Below, piece after piece: positions 1-8,244 of a stretch of DNA of 64,000 bases. Both the position numbers and the translations under genes were made by a program. The DNA is from Rhizobiales bacterium 65-79 (GTDB lineage Bacteria; Pseudomonadota; Alphaproteobacteria; Rhizobiales; Rhizobiaceae). The DNA lies in NCBI GenBank assembly GCA_001896885.1, contig MKRJ01000040.1, forward strand, positions 1 to 64,000, read 5' to 3'. A model generated the notes under the pieces. The model saw nothing but the letters and a program-made list of their open reading frames with translations. It did no database searches and was not told the DNA's origin. How positions within the stretch are numbered: the first letter of the stretch is position 1; each line of letters opens with the position of its first letter.

Positions 1-147
1 GTTACCAGCCGGGATGCGCGGTTCGTTCGGGTGGAAGCCTGCCTTCAGTTCGCGCCGGAATCGCTCGCCGATGAGCAGCACCCGGTTGGCGGCGATGGCG
101 TATTGAGAGCGCGCCAGCGCCGCATCGGCCGGGTCGAGAGCCTGCAC
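1..147 (-). CDS. Partial hypothetical protein downstream of phage portal gene
   Basis: An open frame begins with GTG overlapping the portal stop codon by one base (TAGTG) and runs off the window edge; 49 codons are visible. The visible protein is mixed helical and charged, with segments such as YAIAANRVLLIGERFRREL, and has no stop. In gene-transfer-agent clusters the portal gene is followed by a small gene or the prohead protease; the visible part is too short to say which. The stop-start overlap and codon use like its neighbours support it being real. I do not recognise the family. Confidence 0.45.
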   Translation of the reverse strand, partial: MQALDPADAALARSQYAIAANRVLLIGERFRRELKAGFHPNEPRIPAGN

Positions 148-1344
148 TATTCGGAGTCCTGTTTATTGCTGCCTTCGCCCCTCGGCGCATACCCCACCGC
201 CTCGCGCTTCTCGTCGTCGGTAAGGAAGCTCGCGGCGCCGATCCGCGCCCAGAGCGCGTCGCGCTCGCCGGAGAGGCCCTCCACCTGGTCAGCGTCGTAC
301 CAGAGCCGCAGCCCCGATCCGTATAGGCCGGCGAACCAAGCGGACAGGTCGCGCGCCGTGCGCGACACCAGCGGCAGCACGGTATGGCGGTAGAAGGCGC
401 GGTTCGCCTCCTGATAGTTGGAATAGGTATTGTCGCCGGGGATGCCGAGCAGCATGGGTGGCACGCCGAAGGCGAGCGCGATGTCGCGGCTCGCGGCATT
501 CTTGGCCTGGATGAAGTCCATGTCCTTTGGCGACAGGCCCATCGCCTTCCAGTCGAGCCCGCCCTCCAGGAGCAGCGGCCGGCCGGCGCGGCGTGGGCCG
601 GAATAGGCCCTCGTCGAGCTCCGTCTTCAGCCGCTCGTACTGTTCCTCGGTGAGGTTGCCGCCCTCCTTCGGCGCATAGACCAGCGCGCCGGAAGGCCGG
701 GCCGAATTGTCGAGCAGCGCCTTGTTCCAGCGCCCGGCGGCGTTGTGGATGTCGAGCGCGGCAAGCGCGGCCTCCAGCGGCGGAAAGCCGTAATGGTCGT
801 CGAGCGGATGGAACAGGCTGATCTGGAGCGCGCGGGAGCCCTCGCCCTCGCCCTCCAGCGGGATGACGCGCTTTTCGCTGCCCTGCCGGTATTCCAGGGC
901 CGTCGGCCAACCCGCTCGGTCGGCCAGGACACGCACCCTGTCCGGCCGCAGGAGATGCAATTCCTTCGCGCCGCCGGCCGTCACCAGTTCCAGATAGGCA
1001 TTGCCCGAGAGGAGGAGATAGCCATAGAGCGCCTGCAGGAACGACGGTCCGGACTGGCGCTGGTTCGGCCGGTCGAGCAGCGCAAGCAGCGGGTGCTCCG
1101 TGAGTTCCGCCTCGCCTTCGTAAAGCAGCCAGGGAACCGCGGACGCAGTCTCGGCCAGGAGCCGCACGCAGCGATGGACGACGGGATTGCGCAAGAATCC
1201 CTCCCGGGACAAAGCAGCGAAATCGCGCCTCGTCCAATGCGCCTCGCCGTCGATATGCAGCGCGACGAAGCCGGTCGTGCTCTTCTTCTCGGCGGGCACG
1301 GCCTCGCCTCCCGGACGCTTCGCCCAGGGCCAGTGAAATGGCAT
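147..1344 (-). pseudogene. GTA/HK97-type phage portal protein, frameshifted
   Basis: Portal protein: the dodecameric ring at the capsid vertex through which DNA is packaged. Residues 1 to about 245 (MPFHWPWAKRPGG onward, including the stretch FLRNPVVHRCVRLLAETAS) lie in one frame. The conserved C-terminal part (MDFIQAKNAASRDIALAFG, then PPMLLGIPGDNTYSNYQEAN) continues in another frame, to the stop at 147. The span is 3n+1 bases, so one extra base fits exactly; the likely site is the CCC at 608-610. Removing one base gives about 398 residues, the usual size for a GTA portal. The sequence cannot show whether this is a real mutation or a read error. It lies directly downstream of the large terminase on the same strand. 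Confidence 0.85.
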
Positions 1345-1365
1345 CGATGTCTCCTTGGAAGAAAA

Positions 1366-1423
1366 CGGCAGTCGGCAGCGGGCAATAGGCAGTTGGAACG
1401 GGCCTACCGATTGCCGACTGCCG
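1366..1423. repeat. 12-bp inverted repeat between terminase and portal genes
   Basis: Arms CGGCAGTCGGCA (1366-1377) and TGCCGACTGCCG (1412-1423) are perfect complements, with a 34-bp spacer that repeats the theme (GGCAATAGGCAG). The dyad begins directly after the large-terminase stop codon. It has no U-tract, so it looks more like a small intergenic palindromic repeat than a terminator. Confidence 0.5.
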
Positions 1424-2773
1424 CTACCGGAAATCCCTCACCCTCGGCTCCCCTGCCCGGCCGAGCATGAGTTCCGTCAGCGCCCAGACCAGCGCGTCGA
1501 CACGGTCGGGCGAGCGGCCGCCGGACATGCCGTCCGGGCCGAAATCGCACATCTCGTCCTCCAGTGCCGGGAAGCGCTCGGCATGGCGCACCCTGCCCTG
1601 CTGGTAGAGCGCGGCGACCGGCTCGGCGCGCAGCCATTTTCCGCGATTGGCGCGAACCGCCTTCACCGGCACGGTCGCATCCACCGTCCGCAGCACCGCC
1701 GTCACCATGTCACCGCCCTGATTGACCTCCGCCACGATGCAGTCGGCGCCGAGGCGGCGGTAGAGCCGAACCGCCGCGGCGGCCCAGTCGGTCGGACGCG
1801 CCGTCTCGAGCGTCGCGTCGGCAAGCACCACCCCGTTGCCGTCGCCATCGAGCCCGGCCGCGACGATGCCGCAGGCGGCGGAGGCCCTGCCGGAACTCGC
1901 CGGCGGATCGACCGCCACCACGATGCGACGCAACTCTCCGGGCGCCCCGCCGGCGGCGGCTTCCAGCGCGGCGCGGCTCCACAGCGCGTCCTCGCGGTCC
2001 TCGATCAGTTCGCCTTCCAGTTCCTGGCGGGCAAGCCGCGTGCCGCCGTAACGCTTTTCCAGCGCGGCGATGAAGCCGGCGGCGAGGTTGCCGCTGTTCC
2101 TGTGCGTGCTCAGCCTCGACACCCGCACCGACGGATCGGCGATCAGCCGCTTCATCAGCCGGGTCGGGCGCGGCGTCGTGGTGATGATCTGCATCGGCCG
2201 CTCGCCGAGGCGAAGGCCGAACTGCAGCATGTCGAAGGTCGCCTCCGCGTTCTTCCATTTGGCCGCCTCGTCCAGCCACGCGGCGTCGAATTGCGGTCCG
2301 CGCAGGCTCTCGGGATCCTCCGAAGAGAACATCTGCGCCAGGGCGCCGCTCGGCCAGACGAGCCGCCGCCGGCTCGCCTCGAAACTCGGACGCGCGCCGC
2401 GGGCGATCGCGCGGATGCCGGACGGCCCCTCGATCATCACCTCGCGCACGTCGCCTAAGCTCTCGCCGACCAGCGCGATGCGGCCATAGCGCCTGTCGCT
2501 TGCGGTGAAGGGCGGCAGCCCGCGCACCAGCGCGTTCACCCACTCCGCTCCGACCCTGGTCTTTCCGGAGCCGCGCCCGCCGGTAACCAGCCAGGTGTCA
2601 TGCGCGCCGGGCAGCGGGTACTGGTCAGGATGCGCGAGTCCGAACCACTCGCCGTTCAGCCGGCCCGCCCCGCAATAGCCGATGTTCCGTTTTGCCCATA
2701 TCGTCTGCAAGCGCCCGAGCAAGCTCGACGATGCGCTCGTTGATGCGCCCGAGGAGCGCTGCCAGTTCTTCAT
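1424..2773 (-). CDS. Terminase large subunit (GTA/phage DNA-packaging ATPase)
   Basis: ATP-driven motor and nuclease that feeds DNA into the procapsid. A Walker A motif GGRGSGKT is followed by AEWV, then an acidic Walker B-like segment (FDAAWLDEAAKW), the coupling-type TTTPRPT, and a C-terminal nuclease domain with VAVDPPAS and an acidic VAEVNQGGD segment. The C-terminus has the usual SPDRVDALVWAL. This matches Rhodobacter-type GTA TerL proteins of roughly 420-450 residues. The start is uncertain: the ATG at 2773 overlaps the preceding gene by about 150 bases, and the first 35 residues look like an antisense reading of that gene. TTG codons at 2722 or 2710 are alternatives. Transcribed after the small terminase and before the portal. 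Confidence 0.88.
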   Translation of the reverse strand: MKNWQRSSGASTSASSSLLGRLQTIWAKRNIGYCGAGRLNGEWFGLAHPDQYPLPGAHDTWLVTGGRGSGKTRVGAEWVNALVRGLPPFTASDRRYGRIALVGESLGDVREVMIEGPSGIRAIARGARPSFEASRRRLVWPSGALAQMFSSEDPESLRGPQFDAAWLDEAAKWKNAEATFDMLQFGLRLGERPMQIITTTPRPTRLMKRLIADPSVRVSRLSTHRNSGNLAAGFIAALEKRYGGTRLARQELEGELIEDREDALWSRAALEAAAGGAPGELRRIVVAVDPPASSGRASAACGIVAAGLDGDGNGVVLADATLETARPTDWAAAAVRLYRRLGADCIVAEVNQGGDMVTAVLRTVDATVPVKAVRANRGKWLRAEPVAALYQQGRVRHAERFPALEDEMCDFGPDGMSGGRSPDRVDALVWALTELMLGRAGEPRVRDFR

Positions 2774-3137
2774 CGCTTCTGATCTGGTTTTCCCTTGCGG
2801 CTTCCTCGGGGCGCACCATGTCGCCGATCCTGTCGAGGCCGCGGATGATGGAAACGAGCCCGTCGATCTCCGTCTTGTCGATGCGACCGCCATTGGCGAG
2901 CGCCTCGCGGCCGGCCGCTTCCAGGCGGTCGACCAGCACGGCGGCGGTGGACCGGACCCGCTCGGCGATGTTCGCGGGCTGTGCGGAACCGATCTTCCAG
3001 CCCTCCTTCGCGGCTTTCCGGACGAGGGTCTTCAGCGAGCGCTGCGAGGCATCGGCAAGCAGCGCCAGCGTCGGCTCCGCGCCTTCGGCAAGCGCGCGCA
3101 GCGCCGCGCCTTGCGCCAGCGACGTATCCCGTTCCAT
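2625..3137 (-). CDS. Small terminase-like protein of GTA cluster
   Basis: About 170 residues from ATG at 3137 (MERDTSLAQGAALRALAEG). The N-terminal third, with LKTLVRKAAKEGWKIG, resembles the helix-turn-helix DNA-recognition part of small terminases; the rest is predicted helical (ELAALLGRINERIVELARAL), as expected for oligomerisation. It lies directly upstream of the large terminase and overlaps it, the normal GTA order. The upstream part of the open frame is Arg/Pro-rich and unlike a protein, so the ATG at 3137 is preferred. The family assignment rests on position and the HTH-like segment, so it is moderate. Confidence 0.65.
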   Translation of the reverse strand: MERDTSLAQGAALRALAEGAEPTLALLADASQRSLKTLVRKAAKEGWKIGSAQPANIAERVRSTAAVLVDRLEAAGREALANGGRIDKTEIDGLVSIIRGLDRIGDMVRPEEAARENQIRSDEELAALLGRINERIVELARALADDMGKTEHRLLRGGPAERRVVRTRAS

Positions 3138-3488
3138 GCGAATCCTGCTTGATGAAAAGGCGGGGGCCCCGGCCCGTCGAAGAAAAGATCGGTCCGTCGG
3201 GCGCGTTGGGGAGGGCGCGCGCCCGACGGACCGCCCGGCCGTGTCGCAACGAATGCGCCAGCGGCCAGGTTCAAGAAGGCACGAAGCCTTCTGTCCTTGC
3301 CGTCCGAAAATCACACTTTTCCGACGATAGCGAAAACCTACCAGACCACCGTCACGGTGTCAAGGACTTTTTTCCTATCAGCGCATACGCATCCATTCGC
3401 TCCTCGAAACCCATGAGCGGATGCGCTCCGGCGAACTCAAACAGGTACGTTCGACGAACGAGGCGCAGGCGACAGGACGGCCCACGCG
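3138..3488. other. Gap between GTA-like genes and ClC gene
   Basis: No convincing gene in about 350 bases. It should hold the promoter of the packaging genes (leftward) and of the ClC gene (rightward). A small dyad ACCGTCACGGT lies near 3350, followed by a T-run, but it is too weak to call a terminator. Open frames here are Arg/Pro-rich antisense shadows. Confidence 0.5.
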
Positions 3489-4949
3489 GTGAAATCCCTT
3501 GCGCGGTTTCCCGCCGCCGTGCCATTCGACAGCCGAAGGACCGATACGGGGAAACGGAACGTGGCACGGCGGGCGGCAAGGATAGGACTGGTCAGGCGCT
3601 CGCGAGCTCTCTTCAGCTCGCCACGCCTGTGGAAGCCGCGGCTGGTGTTCTGGACCGCGGCGCTCGCCATCGGTGCGATCGGCGCGGGCTTCGCGTCGCT
3701 TGCCAACGTGGCGCAGGCAACCTTCGCGAACGCGTTCACCGGCCACGACGGCTGGCATCGCTTCATCCCGCTCGTGCTGACGCCCGCCGGCTTCCTGCTT
3801 ACCGCCTGGCTGGCCAGCCGTTTCTTCCCTGCCTCGCAGGGCAGCGGGATCCCGCAGGCGATCGCGGCCCGCCACCTGCGCGACGACGAGGAGCGAAGCC
3901 GCTTCCTTTCGTTCAGGATGGCCGTCGGCAAGATCCTCCTCACCATCCTCGGCCTTCTTTGCGGGGCATCGATCGGCCGCGAGGGCCCGACTGTCCAGGT
4001 CGGCGCCTCCATCATGCTCCAGGCGGCGCGCTGGGGCGGCATGGCGCAGGCGCGCGGCCTCATCCTCGCCGGCTCGGCGGCCGGGATCGCGGCCGCCTTC
4101 AACACGCCGCTCGCGGGCATCGTCTTCGCCATCGAGGAAATGAGCCGCGCCTACCAGGCGCGCACGAATGGGCTGGTGCTCTTCGCCGTCATCCTCGCCG
4201 GCCTCGCCTCGCTCTCGGTCGCCGGCAACTATACCTATTTCGGCATCACCCATGTCACGGCGGCATTCCCCGGCGACGTGCCGCTGGTGATCGCATGCGG
4301 CGTGGTCGGCGGCGCTTTCGGCGCGCTGTTCTCGACCGCCACGCTGTGGATCACCCGGACCGTCCGCCAATGGCGCGCCGGGACCCCGTTGACGCGCATG
4401 TTCGTCATAGCCGGCAGCGCGGGCCTGGCGGTCGCGATCATGGGAGTGGCGTTCGACGGCGCGACCTTCGGCACCGGCTACGCCCAGGCGCGCGGCGCCA
4501 TCGAGGGGACGCCGCTGCCGCCCCTCTACTTTCTCGGCAAGTTCATAGCCAGCCTCGCCTCGACCGTCGGCGGCATCCCGGGCGGCCTCTTCGCGCCGTC
4601 GCTTTCCGTCGGCGCGGGGCTCGGCTCGACGCTCGGCGTCGCCTTCGGCGCCAATATCAGCCTCGCGGCGGTTCTCGGCATGGCCGGCTATTTCGCCGGC
4701 GTCGTCCAGGCACCGATGACCGCCTTCGTCATCATCCTGGAGATGACGGGCGATCACGCCAACGTCATCCCGCTGATGATCGCCTCGATGCTGGGCTACG
4801 GGACGGCGCGCCTGATTACGCCGGAGCCGCTGTACCATTCGCTGTCGCGTTTCTTCATCGCCGACGCGCTGCGCCGGCGCCGGGCCGAGACCGCCTCCGA
4901 AAGGCCGGAGCCTTTCAACCCGGCGGAGACGCGTTCTCGAGTGGAATGA
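3489..4949 (+). CDS. ClC-family chloride channel/antiporter
   Basis: Integral membrane anion transporter of the ClC family, 486 residues. All signature segments are visible: GSGIPQ (about 118-123) and GREGP (163-167) with the gating glutamate, and GGIPGGLFAPS (363-373), which line the chloride path. The internal glutamate segment FAIEEM (213-218) corresponds to the proton-glutamate position of ClC exchangers, so H+/Cl- antiport is more likely than a pure channel; that is inference. There are about ten or more hydrophobic helices and no C-terminal CBS domain. The start used is GTG with a basic N-terminal tail; a start about 24 codons later is possible. The 3' end overlaps the convergent histidine kinase gene by 35 bases. 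Confidence 0.9.
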   Translation: MKSLARFPAAVPFDSRRTDTGKRNVARRAARIGLVRRSRALFSSPRLWKPRLVFWTAALAIGAIGAGFASLANVAQATFANAFTGHDGWHRFIPLVLTPAGFLLTAWLASRFFPASQGSGIPQAIAARHLRDDEERSRFLSFRMAVGKILLTILGLLCGASIGREGPTVQVGASIMLQAARWGGMAQARGLILAGSAAGIAAAFNTPLAGIVFAIEEMSRAYQARTNGLVLFAVILAGLASLSVAGNYTYFGITHVTAAFPGDVPLVIACGVVGGAFGALFSTATLWITRTVRQWRAGTPLTRMFVIAGSAGLAVAIMGVAFDGATFGTGYAQARGAIEGTPLPPLYFLGKFIASLASTVGGIPGGLFAPSLSVGAGLGSTLGVAFGANISLAAVLGMAGYFAGVVQAPMTAFVIILEMTGDHANVIPLMIASMLGYGTARLITPEPLYHSLSRFFIADALRRRRAETASERPEPFNPAETRSRVE

Positions 4950-5919
4950 CGATCTCCGCCTGCAAACCACCCGCCGCATAGTCCTGGTCCACCTGCCCGC
5001 CGAGGCTGTAGGTCGTGGCGGAGTGGATGAGCTCGGTTCCGTAGCCGGTCGCGGAGGGCGGGTTCACCGGCGGCCCGCCGCTCTCCGCCCATTTCAGCCG
5101 AAGCTCGCGGGGCTCTTCCCCGACCTTCCAGCTCACGCGCACCTCGCCGCCGGAGGCCGAGAGCGCTCCGTATTTGGCGGCGTTCGTCGCCAGTTCGTGC
5201 AGCACCAGGCTGAGCGCCACGATCATGCGGGGACCAAGCTCGACCGAAGCGCCGGGTCCGATCACGACGGCCTCGGGATTGGTCGTGTAGGGTGCCAGGA
5301 TGCGTTCGCACAATTGCGCGAGGTCGGTCTCCCCCTGCTCGGTGAAGGCAAGGCTTTGGGCTTCCACCAGGGCGCCGAAACGGCCCAGGAACTGGTCGCG
5401 GTACTCTTCCGCCGAACGACCCTCCGTGGTCATCTGACGGGCTATCGATTGCGCCACGCCGAACAGGTTCTTCATCCGGTGCCGGAGCTCGGCGAACAGC
5501 ATGTCCCTTGCCGCATCGTGGCGATAGCGCTCGGTCGCGTCCACGATCGAGAGCAGCATGGAATGACTGCCGCTGTCCGGATGGTGGAGCTTGCGTGCCG
5601 TGACCAGCATGGTCCTCCGGCCGAGGCCGGGAAAATCGTGCTGGACCTCGTAGTTGATGACGGCGGCGGCCTTCGGGATCACCTCCACGAGCAGCCGACG
5701 CAGTTCGGGAATGTCCCATTGGCCATTGCCCAGCTCATAGATGTGGTGCCCTATCGTCTCGTTGCGGCCGACCTTGAACGTCTTGAAGAAGGAGCGGCTG
5801 GCGTTCTGGACGCAAAGGCTTTGGTCCAGCACCAGCAACGGGTCGGCAACGGTATCGACGATGCCCTGCGCCTGAACGTGGCCCGCGCTCAGGAGGCGAT
5901 AGAGGTCTTCCGTATTCAT
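4915..5919 (-). CDS. PAS-domain HWE-family sensor histidine kinase
   Basis: Soluble two-component kinase of 334 residues. An N-terminal PAS-like domain (about 15-130, starting IVDTVADPLLVLDQSL) is followed by an H-box AELRHRMKNLFG (phospho-acceptor His147), an N-box HELATNAAKYG (Asn246) and the family-defining W-x-E in LKWAES (277-280). There are no transmembrane segments, so it probably senses a cytoplasmic signal or a bound cofactor. In alphaproteobacteria many such kinases feed the general stress response or light/redox signalling; no response regulator is adjacent, so the partner is unknown. The ATG at 5919 is chosen because the upstream extension is poorly protein-like. Confidence 0.87.
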   Translation of the reverse strand: MNTEDLYRLLSAGHVQAQGIVDTVADPLLVLDQSLCVQNASRSFFKTFKVGRNETIGHHIYELGNGQWDIPELRRLLVEVIPKAAAVINYEVQHDFPGLGRRTMLVTARKLHHPDSGSHSMLLSIVDATERYRHDAARDMLFAELRHRMKNLFGVAQSIARQMTTEGRSAEEYRDQFLGRFGALVEAQSLAFTEQGETDLAQLCERILAPYTTNPEAVVIGPGASVELGPRMIVALSLVLHELATNAAKYGALSASGGEVRVSWKVGEEPRELRLKWAESGGPPVNPPSATGYGTELIHSATTYSLGGQVDQDYAAGGLQAEIVIPLENASPPG

Positions 5920-6101
5920 GGCGCGCAGCCTCGCATCGAGGACAAATGCTATAGAGGCGACCTCCGTTCCGCAATCCGAGCGGACGAGGCGGCGGGGCAA
6001 TCGCCTGAAGGCATGCTGTCGAACCCACCGTCATTCGCGTCCCTCGTCCGGCCGGACGGAGTGGAGCGACGTAGAGCGCCGCCCGGTCCGTGCGCCAAGC
6101 C

Positions 6102-7901
6102 TCAGCCCTTGTGGTGCACCTCCTGCAGGCCATGGACGGGCGTCGGGATGCCTTCCATCCGCGCTTTCAGCTGCAGCGCCAGGAATTGCGAATAATGCCG
6201 CGACTGGTGCAGATTGCCGCCGTGGAACCAGAGGTTCTCCACCTGCGTCGGCTTCCACATGTTGCGCTGCTCGCCTTCCCACGGGCCGGGGTCCTTCGGC
6301 GTGTCGGAGCCGAGGCCCCACACCTTCCCCACCCTGTCGGCCGTCTCGCGGTCGACGATGTCGGCCACCCAGCCGTTCATCGAGCCGTAGCCGGTGGCAT
6401 AGACGATCACGTCGGCGGGTATCTCCTTGCCGTTGTCGAGCCTGACGCCGTGTTCGGTGATTTCCTCGACCTGGCCGCTTTCGAGCTTGATCTTGCCGTC
6501 GATGATGAGCTGCGAGGCGCCGATGTCGATATAGTAGCCGGAGCCGCGGCGCAGGTATTTCATGGTCAGGCCCGACTCGTCGGGACCGAAATCGAGCTGG
6601 AAACCCGCCTTCTCCAGGGCGGCGTAGAACTTGGCGTCCGCCTTGCGGATCGTATCGTAGATCGGCTTCTGGAGGGTGTGCATGATCCTGTAGGGGATCG
6701 AGGCGAAGATCAGGTCGGCTTTTGCCGTCGTGATGCCGTTTCGCAGCGCCTGTTCGGAATAGAGCGGCCCGAGGCCGTGCTCCATCAGCGGCTCCGAGCG
6801 CACGACATTCGTGCTGGAGCGCTGGACCATGGTGACGTCCACCCCCGCCTCGTGAAGAGCGGCGCAGATGTCGTGGGCGGAATTGTTGGAGCCGATCACG
6901 ACGACCTTTTTCCCGCCGTAGCCGTCCGGCCCGGGATGCCGGGAAGAATGGTGCTGCTCGCCCCTGAATTTCTCCTTACCCGGGAAATCCGGGATGTTCG
7001 GCTTGCCCGCCATGCCGGTGGCGAAGACGAGATGTTTTGGCCGCAGCACCACCTCCTCGCCGTCGCGGTCGACCGTGACCGCCCATTCCTTCTTCTTCCC
7101 GTCCCATTTCGCGGACCGGGCCTCGGCCCTCGTCCAGTAGTTCAGCTCCATCACCCTGGCGTACATTTCGAGCCAGTCGCCGATCTTGTCCTTGGGCGAG
7201 AAGACGGGCCAGTTCTTCGGAAAATCGATATAGGGGAGATGGTCGTACCAGACCGGATCGTGCAGGCAGAGCGACTTGTAGCGCCTGCGCCAGGAATCGC
7301 CGGCGCGCTCGTTCCGCTCCAGGATGATGGTCGGCACGCCGAGCTGGCGCAGGCGCGCGCCGAGCGCGATGCCGCCCTGCCCGCCGCCGATGATCACGCA
7401 ATAGGGCTGCTTCTCGTAGCCGAGCGTCCTCTGCTCTTCGTCCCGCTCCTCCTTCCAGCTCCGGGTGCCGACGTCCTGGCCGTGCTTCGCGCCGAGCGGA
7501 CGGGTGAAGCCGGCCTTCTCCTCGTGGCCCTTCAGCTCCGCCATAGTGGTCAAAAGCGTCCAGATCAGCCCGTCCTTCAGGCGGATATGGCCGTAGCCGC
7601 GCGCAACCTCGGTCTCGAAGGTGATCCACGCCTCGGTCACGCCGTCGGTTTCCGTCGCCTCCTCGCCTTCGGCGACCTTCCAGTCCTTCGGCCTCACGGC
7701 CGCAAGCTGCGCTTCCAGCATCCCGCGCACCTCGCCGCGCCCCTCCAGGGTGCGGAAATTCCAGGTGAAGGCGACGAGGTCGCGCCAGTAGCACTCCTCG
7801 GCGAACATGCCGGCCGCCGCATCGATCCTGGCGTTCTCGAGCGCCTTGCCGAACCTGTCGAGAAAGGCCTGAACGCGGGCCGTCGGTGTCTTTTCGAGCA
7901 T
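6102..7901 (-). CDS. NTF2-like/flavin-containing monooxygenase fusion
   Basis: A 599-residue flavoprotein. Residues 1 to about 135 form a SnoaL/NTF2-like domain (MFAEECYWRDLVAFTWNF). From 167 on there is an FAD/NAD(P)H class B monooxygenase: Rossmann motif IIGGGQGGIALG (170-181), a second nucleotide-binding motif VVIGSNNSAHDICAA, and DVIVYATGYGS, typical of FMO/Baeyer-Villiger-type enzymes. It probably oxygenates a small organic substrate with NADPH; the substrate is not predictable. ATG at 7901 with a GGGAGAGAG-like ribosome site. Monocistronic, divergent from the penicillin-binding protein gene. Confidence 0.85.
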   Translation of the reverse strand: MLEKTPTARVQAFLDRFGKALENARIDAAAGMFAEECYWRDLVAFTWNFRTLEGRGEVRGMLEAQLAAVRPKDWKVAEGEEATETDGVTEAWITFETEVARGYGHIRLKDGLIWTLLTTMAELKGHEEKAGFTRPLGAKHGQDVGTRSWKEERDEEQRTLGYEKQPYCVIIGGGQGGIALGARLRQLGVPTIILERNERAGDSWRRRYKSLCLHDPVWYDHLPYIDFPKNWPVFSPKDKIGDWLEMYARVMELNYWTRAEARSAKWDGKKKEWAVTVDRDGEEVVLRPKHLVFATGMAGKPNIPDFPGKEKFRGEQHHSSRHPGPDGYGGKKVVVIGSNNSAHDICAALHEAGVDVTMVQRSSTNVVRSEPLMEHGLGPLYSEQALRNGITTAKADLIFASIPYRIMHTLQKPIYDTIRKADAKFYAALEKAGFQLDFGPDESGLTMKYLRRGSGYYIDIGASQLIIDGKIKLESGQVEEITEHGVRLDNGKEIPADVIVYATGYGSMNGWVADIVDRETADRVGKVWGLGSDTPKDPGPWEGEQRNMWKPTQVENLWFHGGNLHQSRHYSQFLALQLKARMEGIPTPVHGLQEVHHKG

Positions 7902-8244
7902 GCTCTCTCTCCCTCGCTTGCCAAGGGCGGCCCGCCCGCGCCGCCGGACCGCCTGACGGAGGATACTCTTCCCGACCGGACGGTCGCGCAAGCCCGGACG
8001 CGGCGGTATTGTCACAAAGGCCAAAAGCGGGCCGAGCCGGGCGGTCCCGCCACATTCCTGAAGGAAAACTTTCCTGTCGCCTTTACCCTGCCCGCCGATA
8101 ATCTTCGGCCGCGGCCCTCGGAGCCCTTGTAGCGGCGCTCGAATGACGCACATAATCCAAGTGGCCGTAAGGTGGACGCGGCCGTGCCCCGGCCCCTCAG
8201 GCGCGCCGGGTGGGTGGTGTAAGCAGGGTTTGGGCAACGCGCGC

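Noticed and set aside
1-3137. Complete prophage
   Set aside because: Only packaging genes are visible, and their order and type match gene transfer agents; no integrase, lysis or attachment site is seen in the window.
6090-8132. Long plus-strand frame opposite the monooxygenase
   Set aside because: Residue composition is Arg/Leu/Asp-biased with no domain motif, whereas the minus strand has a complete flavoprotein.
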